From Chloroflexota bacterium (GTDB lineage Bacteria > Chloroflexota > Anaerolineae > UBA1429), in contig JAAZBQ010000726.1 in the NCBI GenBank assembly GCA_012513725.1, positions 1-11,390 on the forward strand: a stretch of 11,390 nt of DNA, read 5' to 3'. Of this stretch, positions 6,472-11,390 are shown one piece after another. The position numbers and the translations under genes are program-made. Every line of letters begins with the position of its first letter. Position 1 is the first letter of the stretch. The notes under the pieces were generated by a model. The model was given only the letters and a program-made list of their open reading frames with translations. It ran no database searches and was not told where the DNA came from.

Positions 6472-6738
6472 TCCGACGGTTGGTTATCAGCGCAGACGAC
6501 AGGTCGCTCGGGAGTACAACAACCCACTCCGGATCCTCTTGCGGAGACGCCTCTCCGGTCCGGCGCGTTCTCGGTTGATAGAGCAAGAGCCACCGGCTCC
6601 CGAGTATCCACGAACGGTCAGACGAAACGGTTACCCCTCGCCTGTGTCACGCTGAAACGTAATGGCCATCGGTACTGGCTGGGGCCTCGAATGGAACGAG
6701 GCACCTATCCCGTAGACCTGTCTCGCAGATCGTAGGTT

Positions 6739-7809
6739 CTAGGATTCGTCGGACATCGCGGTATCTCCCACTTCCTCTTGCTCAGCCTCCTCCGAGTCTG
6801 CGGAGGCCGTGGGAGCCACCTTGAGCACACCGCGTACGTCTGCTTCTATCTGGGTCGCGACCTCGGGATTCTCTGACAGGAACTGCTTGGTGTTCTCGCG
6901 TCCCTGCCCGAGCCGCATATCACCATACGAGTAGAACGAACCGCGCTTGTCGATGATGCCGGAATCGACGCCTACATCTACGAGGCTGCCTTCCTTGGAA
7001 ATGCCTCGGTCGAACATGATATCAAACTCAGCCACCCGGAACGGAGGAGCAACCTTGTTCTTTTTGACCCGCACGCGCACGCGCTTGCCGATGACGTCGC
7101 CCCGCTGTTTGAGGCTCTCCATCGGGCGCATGTCCATCCGCACGGCGGCGTAGAACTTGAGCGCGTTGCCGCCGCTGGTGGTCTCGGGGTTGCCAAAGAG
7201 CACCCCGATCTTCATGCGCAACTGGTTCGTAAAGATCAGCGCCGCGTTCGAACGCTTGACGGCCCCCGTCAGCTTGCGCAGGGCCTGCGACATGAGTCGC
7301 GCCTGCAGTCCCATGTGGGCGTCGCCCATGTCCCCCTCGATCTCGGCCTGGGGAACCAGGGCGGCAACCGAATCCACCACGATCACGTCGACGGCGCCAG
7401 AGCGCACCAGGGCCTCGGTGATTTCCAGGCCCTGCTCGCCCGTGTCGGGCTGGGAGATGTAGAGGTCGTCCACGTTCACGCCGCACTTGGCCGCGTAAGC
7501 GGGGTCCAGCGCGTGCTCCACATCCACAAAGGCAGCCACGCCACCCATCTTCTGGCACTCGGCGATGATGTGTTGGCAGAGCGTCGTCTTGCCCGAAGAC
7601 TCGGGCCCATAGATCTCGGTGATCCGCCCGCGAGGGACGCCGCCGATGCCCAGGGCCATATCGAGCGAGAGGCAACCGGTCGGGATCGCTTCGACGTTCA
7701 TGCTCGTCGAATCGCCCAACTTCATGATCGCGCCCTCACCAAAGCGCTTCTTGATCTGGCTGACTGCGGTATCCAGAGCCTGAGCTCGACCGTCTGTGGC
7801 TGTAGCCAT
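6739..7809 (-). CDS. recA: Recombinase RecA
   Basis: RecA forms filaments on single-stranded DNA for homologous recombination and triggers LexA self-cleavage in the SOS response. The 356-residue protein is complete. It has Walker A GPESSGKT at 68-75, catalytic Glu98 in FVDVEHALDP, Walker B DVIVVDSVAALVP at 141-153, and a loop L1 region around 157-170. Loop L2 carries NQLRMKIGVLFGNPETTSGG (195-214). The C-terminal domain ends in a Glu/Asp-rich tail (about 338-356) of the kind that tempers RecA DNA binding. The start ATG 7809 is preceded by GGAGGAGG at 5 nt. Transcription is probably from a LexA-box promoter about 100 nt upstream and a second promoter near the gene. No intein or other interruption is present. 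Confidence 0.99.
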   Translation of the reverse strand: MATATDGRAQALDTAVSQIKKRFGEGAIMKLGDSTSMNVEAIPTGCLSLDMALGIGGVPRGRITEIYGPESSGKTTLCQHIIAECQKMGGVAAFVDVEHALDPAYAAKCGVNVDDLYISQPDTGEQGLEITEALVRSGAVDVIVVDSVAALVPQAEIEGDMGDAHMGLQARLMSQALRKLTGAVKRSNAALIFTNQLRMKIGVLFGNPETTSGGNALKFYAAVRMDMRPMESLKQRGDVIGKRVRVRVKKNKVAPPFRVAEFDIMFDRGISKEGSLVDVGVDSGIIDKRGSFYSYGDMRLGQGRENTKQFLSENPEVATQIEADVRGVLKVAPTASADSEEAEQEEVGDTAMSDES

Positions 7810-7835
7810 GGGGTCCTCCTCCGATGTGCATGATT

Positions 7836-7864
7836 AGTTTACAATACAAGGCGCTTAAACGCAA
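7836..7864 (-). promoter_or_regulatory. Proximal recA promoter (P2)
   Basis: On the minus strand TTGCGT (7864-7859), a 17-nt spacer and TAAACT (7841-7836) form a plausible housekeeping promoter. The predicted start near 7829 gives a leader of about 20 nt containing the strong GGAGGAGG ribosome site. It does not overlap the LexA box, so it could provide basal RecA. Confidence 0.5.
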
Positions 7865-7880
7865 GTGATGGGCAAACACA

Positions 7881-7899
7881 GGGGGCCCGGGTAGCCCCC
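7881..7899 (-). other. Hairpin in the recA leader
   Basis: GGGGGC (7881-7886) pairs with GCCCCC (7894-7899), six GC pairs with a 7-nt loop. It lies between the two recA promoters and, on the minus strand, is followed by TGTGTTTG. In transcripts from the distal promoter it could pause RNA polymerase or attenuate; this is inference. Confidence 0.4.
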
Positions 7900-7903
7900 G
7901 ACT

Positions 7904-7917
7904 GGAACCTTTGTTCG
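7904..7917 (-). promoter_or_regulatory. LexA box (SOS operator) of recA
   Basis: On the minus strand the sequence is CGAACAAAGGTTCC, matching the Bacillus-type LexA operator CGAAC-N4-GTTCG in 9 of 10 half-site bases. It begins at the base after the -10 hexamer of the distal promoter, covering the predicted start site, so bound LexA would block initiation. This is the Gram-positive/actinobacterial-type motif, not the E. coli CTGT-N8-ACAG motif. Confidence 0.75.
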
Positions 7918-7946
7918 ATTCTAGCGGGGATTCCAGCGCGCGTCAA
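7918..7946 (-). promoter_or_regulatory. Distal, SOS-regulated recA promoter (P1)
   Basis: On the minus strand TTGACG (7946-7941), a 17-nt spacer and TAGAAT (7923-7918) match consensus at 5/6 positions in each box with ideal spacing. The LexA box follows immediately. Predicted start about 7911, leaving a leader of about 100 nt that contains the 7881-7899 hairpin. Confidence 0.7.
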
Positions 7947-8007
7947 TGGCCACGCCCCGGCTCGGCGACGTTTGGGCCTCGTCAGATCCCGCGCTCTGGG
8001 CCTTCCG

Positions 8008-8025
8008 GCCGTCGCAGCGGACGGC
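8008..8025 (-). terminator. Possible terminator after the zinc-ribbon gene
   Basis: GCCGTC (8008-8013) and GACGGC (8020-8025) form a 6-bp stem with a 6-nt loop, starting 8 nt beyond the stop codon on the minus strand. No T-run follows. It could insulate the recA promoter from upstream transcription; strength is doubtful. Confidence 0.3.
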
Positions 8026-8033
8026 TCGCGCCT

Positions 8034-8714
8034 CTACAGGCCTTCGATGGCATCGCACACCCAGACGCACCGGACGCCTGGGATGTCCAGAGCGTGCAGG
8101 GAAAAGAACACCTGGTCCCCGTGCGCGGCGCCGGCTGTTCGCAGTAGGCGGTGGGGAACCAGGCACGTGTAGCTCTGGCCGTCCTCCTTGCTGAGGTCGC
8201 CGGTGTGCAGGGTGATCCGCGCGTGGTCTTCCTGGGCGAGCGTCCCCAGGAGCTGGAACCCGATCACCGAGTCCGCCGGGACCGCCAGGACCTGATGGAC
8301 GTCTATGCGCGGCGCGACCTCGCGGAGGCGGCCAACCGCAGCGACGGTCCTGCCAGGGGCTGGGTCCTGCCGGACCAATCGGGGGCGGGGAGGGGCCGGC
8401 TGACGCTTCCGCTGGATCACCTGCTGGGAGTAGCGCTCTTCGACGCCCGACTCGGGGCCCCAGTTCAGCGGGGTCATCATAAAGCGGGACATGGCGCGCG
8501 CCAGTCCCTCTTTGCCCAGGATCGACTCGGCCTGTGCGTACCGGTGCTCCGGAGAACACTCGTGAATGGGCCAGGGAGGCCCCAGGCTGTCAAAGAACAC
8601 CTTGCAGCCGCAGTCGCACGAGAAGAAAAAGACCTCGGCCCCGCACCAGCGACAGGTGGTGGGGTACGTCTTGGCGTTACACCAGTAGCCGTGGACGGCG
8701 TTCGACCATGCCAT
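8034..8714 (-). CDS. Unknown protein with N-terminal zinc-ribbon-like module
   Basis: This 226-residue protein is not one I can name. ATG 8714 is preceded by AGGAGGT at 3 nt, and a promoter lies upstream. The N-terminus (about 10-55) carries C12, C21-x2-C24 (CRWCGAEVFFFSC), C33, C35, C37 and H51-x-C53 around KVFFDSLGPPWPIHEC. That is a treble-clef/zinc-ribbon-like pattern seen at the start of various hypothetical proteins. The middle (about 60-130) is polar with a Pro/Arg-rich linker at about 100-120. The C-terminal part (about 132-226) is predicted mainly beta (VHQVLAVPADSVIGFQLLG and later GDQVFFSLHALD) and could be a small barrel; this is a guess. There is no signal peptide or membrane segment. 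It precedes recA on the same strand but has its own promoter, so a link to SOS is not implied. Confidence 0.75.
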   Translation of the reverse strand: MAWSNAVHGYWCNAKTYPTTCRWCGAEVFFFSCDCGCKVFFDSLGPPWPIHECSPEHRYAQAESILGKEGLARAMSRFMMTPLNWGPESGVEERYSQQVIQRKRQPAPPRPRLVRQDPAPGRTVAAVGRLREVAPRIDVHQVLAVPADSVIGFQLLGTLAQEDHARITLHTGDLSKEDGQSYTCLVPHRLLRTAGAAHGDQVFFSLHALDIPGVRCVWVCDAIEGL

Positions 8715-8798
8715 GGTACCTCCTGTGTCAGCGGCGTCGTTGGATGATCGATCCCGGGGAACCACTGCACGTCGGCCGCGGGCGCAGGCTGCGGACCG

Positions 8799-8812
8799 CA
8801 CGAGGACTCGTG
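8799..8812. other. Palindrome in the divergent spacer
   Basis: CACGAG and CTCGTG flank a 2-nt centre. It may be a small hairpin in the leader of the zinc-ribbon gene or an operator for a dimeric regulator. No second copy was found near the araD promoter. Confidence 0.25.
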
Positions 8813-8896
8813 GAGCGCCGTGCGAGCCAGCGACCTCGGGCAGGATCCGGAATCCCTTACATCAGAGGTCACTATCGCCAGGGGGAGTACACCACC

Positions 8897-8925
8897 AGTA
8901 TCATCAGGCGGTTCGCGGCGGTCAA
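8897..8925 (-). promoter_or_regulatory. Promoter for the zinc-ribbon gene
   Basis: On the minus strand TTGACC (8925-8920), a 17-nt spacer and GATACT (8902-8897) form a plausible housekeeping promoter. Predicted start near 8890 gives a leader of about 175 nt, which includes the palindrome at 8799-8812. It is divergent from the araD promoter, with the two -35 boxes only 23 nt apart. Confidence 0.45.
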
Positions 8926-8948
8926 GGCAAGGGCGCATTGGCCCCCGA

Positions 8949-8977
8949 TTGACACACCCCCCGCCCTCCGCCATAAT
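8949..8977 (+). promoter_or_regulatory. Strong promoter for the araD-kinase unit
   Basis: TTGACA (8949-8954, perfect), a 17-nt spacer and CATAAT (8972-8977, 5/6) form the best promoter in the window. Predicted start near 8984 leaves a leader of about 19 nt that begins just before the AGGAGGG ribosome site. Confidence 0.75.
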
Positions 8978-8987
8978 CCTCTCCGAA

Positions 8988-8994
8988 AGGAGGG
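8988..8994 (+). promoter_or_regulatory. Ribosome binding site fixing the araD start
   Basis: AGGAGGG ends 8 nt before GTG 9003, and only 2 nt before the in-frame GTG 8997. The spacing favours 9003. The long upstream extension to 8820 is excluded because the promoter lies inside it. Confidence 0.7.
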
Positions 8995-9002
8995 CTGTGC
9001 CC

Positions 9003-9650
9003 GTGCTACTCGAGGAACTCCGCCAGCAAGTGTGCGACGCGAACAGGATGCTGCCCGCCGCCGGGCTCGTCACTTGGACGAGCGGCAACGTCTCCGGTCG
9101 CGATCCATCCACCGGCTATGTGGTCATCAAGCCCAGCGGCGTGCGCTATGAGGCCATGACCCCGGCGGACATGGTCGTGCTGGATCTCGACGGCCGCGTC
9201 GTCGAGGGGCCCCTGGCGCCGTCGGTCGACGCTCCCACGCACCTGGTCGTCTACCGCCACCGCGAGGACGTGGGCGGAATGGTGCACACGCACTCGCCGT
9301 ACGCCACGGCCTTTGCCGCCCTGGGCAAGCCGATCCCCGTCTACCTGACCGCCATCGCCGATGAGTTTGGCTGCCCGATCCCCGTAGGGGACTATGCCCA
9401 GATCGGCGAGGAGGAGATCGGCCAGGAGATCTTGCGCTCCATCGGCCCGAGCCCATCGATCCTGATGAAGAACCACGGCGTGTTCGCCATCGGCCCCAGC
9501 GCCATGGCCGCTGTCAAGGCCGCAGTGATGACCGAGGACGTGGCGCGGACCGTCCACTATGCCCTGCAACTCGGCCAGCCCGACGAGATCCCCGCCGAGG
9601 AGGTGGCCCGCGCCCACCGCCGCTACGTCGAGCAGTACGGCCAGCGATAG
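9003..9650 (+). CDS. araD: L-ribulose-5-phosphate 4-epimerase-like class II aldolase
   Basis: This 215-residue enzyme belongs to the class II aldolase/AraD family; AraD interconverts L-ribulose 5-phosphate and D-xylulose 5-phosphate. Visible signatures are TSGNVSGRD (about 26-34), KPSGV (43-47), D76, the zinc histidines H95 and H97 in VHTHSPYA, D120 in the AIADEFG segment, KNHGVFAIG with H158, and a C-terminal QYGQ like the E. coli YYGQ ending. D120 and the Tyr in this ending are the acid/base residues in E. coli AraD, which favours epimerase over fuculose-phosphate aldolase. It is slightly shorter than E. coli AraD (231 aa). No araA or araB is in the window, so the pathway is not proven; L-xylulose 5-phosphate or other pentulose phosphates are possible substrates. 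The kinase-like gene follows after 29 nt. Confidence 0.9.
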   Translation: MLLEELRQQVCDANRMLPAAGLVTWTSGNVSGRDPSTGYVVIKPSGVRYEAMTPADMVVLDLDGRVVEGPLAPSVDAPTHLVVYRHREDVGGMVHTHSPYATAFAALGKPIPVYLTAIADEFGCPIPVGDYAQIGEEEIGQEILRSIGPSPSILMKNHGVFAIGPSAMAAVKAAVMTEDVARTVHYALQLGQPDEIPAEEVARAHRRYVEQYGQR

Positions 9651-9679
9651 CCCGCCCACTGGAACGAAGGGATCACACC

Positions 9680-11380
9680 ATGGCAACGGATGACATCCGC
9701 CTAGCAGAGCCCCGCGCCACCACGCAGATCACTTTGCCCGATGGCCGCACCTACGAGGGGCCGGCCGGCGCCCCCCTGAAGGACTTTGTCGCGGCGGCCT
9801 ATCCCAACCCGCCGGCGCCGATCGTCGCCGCGCTGGTGAACGGTAGCCTCCACGAACTGACCGCGCGCATAGAGCGCGATAGCGACGTGGTGCCCATCGA
9901 CATGACCACCAGCGATGGCATGCGCATCTTTCACCGCTCGCTCACCTTTCTCCTGGTGGTGGCCATGCACGAGGTGCTCCCCGAGGCGCGGGTGCTGGTG
10001 GATTTCTCCGTGACGCTGGGCGGCTTTTTCTGCACGGTGGCGGGGCGCGACCCCCTGGCGGAGAGCGAGTTGCGGGACGTCGAGCGTCGGATGCGGGAGA
10101 TCGTGGCCGCCGACGAGCCGATCGTTCGCGAGCGGATGCCCGTGGAGGAGGCCCGGGCGATGTTCGCCGCCCAGGGGTACGAATCCAAGGCGCGCCTGTT
10201 CCAGTTCGCGGAGGAGGATCGCGTCACCGTCTACTCGCTCCGTGGGGTGCGCGATTACTTTTACGGGTACATGATGCCCTCGACGGGAGAGATGTCGACC
10301 TTTGCCCTGCAGCACGTGCCGCCCGGGTTCGTCCTGCGGCTGCCCCGCCGGCAGGACCCCCACCACCTCACCGCCCACCGCGACTATCCCAAGCTGACGC
10401 GGGTCTTTCACGAGTACCGGCGCTGGCTCGACATCCTGGGGGTGAGCGACGTCGGCGCGCTGAACGAGGTGGTGGAGAACGGCCAGCAGCGCCAGACGAT
10501 CCTGGCGGCCGAGGCCCTGCACGAGAAAAACATCTCGGACATTGCCGACGACATCGTGCGGAACAAGGAGCGCATCCGCCTGGTCTTGGTGGCGGGGCCG
10601 TCGTCCTCGGGCAAGACGACCTTTTCCCGGCGGCTGGCCATCCAGTTGATGGTGAACGGGCTGCGCCCCTTTGCTCTGGGGCTGGACGACTATTTCGTCG
10701 ACCGCGACGAGACGCCCCGCGACGAAAAGGGCGAGTACGATTTTGAGGCCCTGGAGGCCATCAACCTGGACCTCCTGAACGATCAGTTGCTGGACCTCCT
10801 GGCCGGCAAGAGCGTGCGCCTGGCGCGGTACGATTTCCAGACGGGCCGGAGCCTGCTCGGCGACGAGGTGCGCCTGCCGGAGGATACCACGCTCATCGTG
10901 GAGGGCATCCACGGGATGAACCCGGCGCTCGTCGATCGCCTCCCCGACGAGCGGGTGTATCGCATCTATGTCTCGGCGCTGACCCAGCTGAACATCGACC
11001 ACCACAACCGGATTCCGACGACCGACACGCGCCTCCTGCGGCGGATGGTCCGCGACGCCCAGTACCGGGGCTACTCGGCCGCCGAGACCATCCAGCGCTG
11101 GGAGAGCGTCCGCCGGGGGGAGGAGCGCTACATTTTCCCCTACCAGGAGAACGCCGACGTGATGTTCAACTCGGCGCTGGTGTACGAGTTGGCGGTGCTC
11201 AAGCCCTTTGCCGAGCCGCTCCTCTTGCGGGTGCCCCGGGGCACGATGGAGTACGTCGAGGCTCGCCGGCTGCTGGCCTTTCTCCGCTGGGTGCGCCCCT
11301 GCACGCCCGAGTTCGTGCCGGACAACTCCCTCTTGCGGGAGTTCATCGGGGGGTCGATCCTGCGCGATTTCATGTTCTAG
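9680..11380 (+). CDS. TGS-domain nucleoside (uridine) kinase-like protein
   Basis: The 566-residue protein combines modules usually seen apart. Residues about 15-75 are TGS-like (ITLPDGRTYEGPAGAPL), and about 80-230 resemble the ThrRS/AlaRS second additional domain. The expected zinc-binding HxxxH of an editing site is not evident (HRSLTFLLVVAMHE), so editing activity is doubtful. Residues about 295-510 form a uridine kinase/phosphoribulokinase-type P-loop domain. It has GPSSSGKTT (306-314), a DDYF motif (336-339), EGIHGMNP (408-415) and an Arg-rich lid RLLRRMVRDAQYRG (451-464). The architecture matches the known TGS-uridine kinase family of clostridia, thermotogae and chloroflexi, so fusion itself is not new. 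Substrate is inferred to be a nucleoside or similar small molecule. ATG 9680 follows GAAGGGA at 7 nt. It is probably co-transcribed with araD. The stop TAG at 11378-11380 completes the gene. Confidence 0.88.
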   Translation: MATDDIRLAEPRATTQITLPDGRTYEGPAGAPLKDFVAAAYPNPPAPIVAALVNGSLHELTARIERDSDVVPIDMTTSDGMRIFHRSLTFLLVVAMHEVLPEARVLVDFSVTLGGFFCTVAGRDPLAESELRDVERRMREIVAADEPIVRERMPVEEARAMFAAQGYESKARLFQFAEEDRVTVYSLRGVRDYFYGYMMPSTGEMSTFALQHVPPGFVLRLPRRQDPHHLTAHRDYPKLTRVFHEYRRWLDILGVSDVGALNEVVENGQQRQTILAAEALHEKNISDIADDIVRNKERIRLVLVAGPSSSGKTTFSRRLAIQLMVNGLRPFALGLDDYFVDRDETPRDEKGEYDFEALEAINLDLLNDQLLDLLAGKSVRLARYDFQTGRSLLGDEVRLPEDTTLIVEGIHGMNPALVDRLPDERVYRIYVSALTQLNIDHHNRIPTTDTRLLRRMVRDAQYRGYSAAETIQRWESVRRGEERYIFPYQENADVMFNSALVYELAVLKPFAEPLLLRVPRGTMEYVEARRLLAFLRWVRPCTPEFVPDNSLLREFIGGSILRDFMF

Positions 11381-11390
11381 GCCGTCTCCC

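Larger units (their letters stand above)
6382..6738. other. 357-nt recA-recX spacer, structured, no gene seen
   Basis: No open frame here resembles a protein. On the minus strand it is the 3' region of recA followed by the recX leader. It holds several inverted repeats: GCCTCG/CGAGGC (6684-6702), a bulged stem CCGGATCC/GGTCCGG (6529-6563) enclosing GGAGA/TCTCC, a 10-bp stem at 6448-6471, and the terminator-like hairpin at 6419-6442. A near direct repeat, ACGAACGGT and ACGAAACGGT, lies at 6610-6631. No tRNA was recognised. This spacer is long for a recA-recX unit and could encode a regulatory RNA structure, but that is not shown. Confidence 0.5.

Noticed and set aside
6457..6735. A 92-codon plus-strand open frame in the recA-recX spacer
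   Set aside because: No ribosome site, no motif, atypical composition, and it lies over the inverted repeats of the spacer.
7881..7935. GTTCGATTC near 7913 resembling a tRNA T-loop
   Set aside because: The flanking bases do not form a T-stem, and no acceptor, D or anticodon arms fit; the sequence is explained by the LexA box and -10 element.
7921..8559. A 212-codon minus-strand frame overlapping the zinc-ribbon gene and the recA promoter
   Set aside because: It overlaps the better-supported frame with a ribosome site, and runs through the recA P1 promoter.
8820..9002. N-terminal extension of araD back to 8820
   Set aside because: The consensus promoter and the ribosome site lie inside the extension, and AraD homologues begin at LLEELRQ.
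9701..11005. A 434-codon open frame on the minus strand opposite the kinase gene
   Set aside because: The plus-strand gene has P-loop and lid motifs and a ribosome site; the antisense frame has none and is rich in His/Gln/Arg typical of shadow frames.

Overview
The window is high-GC bacterial chromosome, packed with housekeeping genes and free of visible mobile elements. RNase Y, RicT, SpoVS and RecX occur together, and recA carries a Bacillus-type LexA box. Long coding frames, RNase Y's N-terminal anchor and the kinase with an N-terminal TGS domain also fit a Gram-positive-like or deep-branching lineage. Chloroflexota (Anaerolineae-like) is my best guess. This is inferred from protein character alone, without a database search.

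Layout, left to right. (1) 1-76: edge sequence with a hairpin, probably the 3' end of an upstream transcript. (2) 77-2866, plus strand: a promoter and a 68-aa small protein, then a hairpin, a second promoter, holB (DNA polymerase III delta prime) and ricT. RicT is the PSP1-domain RNase Y specificity factor and here has an unusual Arg-rich tail. A perfect 17-bp hairpin ends this block and also serves the convergent genes. (3) 2917-7809, minus strand, read from right to left: recA, recX, rny (RNase Y), spoVS, and a PHP-domain phosphoesterase. RecA is followed by a terminator-like hairpin and a 357-nt structured spacer before recX. recX and rny are 22 nt apart, and spoVS and PHP overlap by 4 nt. 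(4) 7810-8033: recA control region with two promoters, a LexA box exactly after the first -10, and a leader hairpin. (5) 8034-8714, minus strand: an unrecognised 226-aa protein with an N-terminal zinc-ribbon-like module. (6) 8715-9002: divergent promoter region. (7) 9003-11380, plus strand: araD-like class II aldolase/epimerase followed by a TGS-domain nucleoside (uridine) kinase-like protein.

Functionally, the centre is a nucleic-acid maintenance and RNA-processing neighbourhood. RecA and its modulator RecX sit with RNase Y, the Alba-like SpoVS and a PHP phosphoesterase that may be an oligonucleotide/RNA nuclease. Facing them is ricT, whose Bacillus orthologue directs RNase Y cleavage. The holB-ricT pair and the recA-rny-spoVS order each match arrangements known from Bacillus subtilis, and here the two lie tail to tail within about 1.3 kb of each other. 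The right-hand genes are a separate sugar-phosphate/nucleoside unit.

I see no CRISPR array, rRNA, tRNA, insertion sequence or prophage. I did not find an obviously new biological system. The most unusual items are the recA control region, the Arg-rich RicT tail, the ricT-rny proximity and the unknown zinc-ribbon protein.
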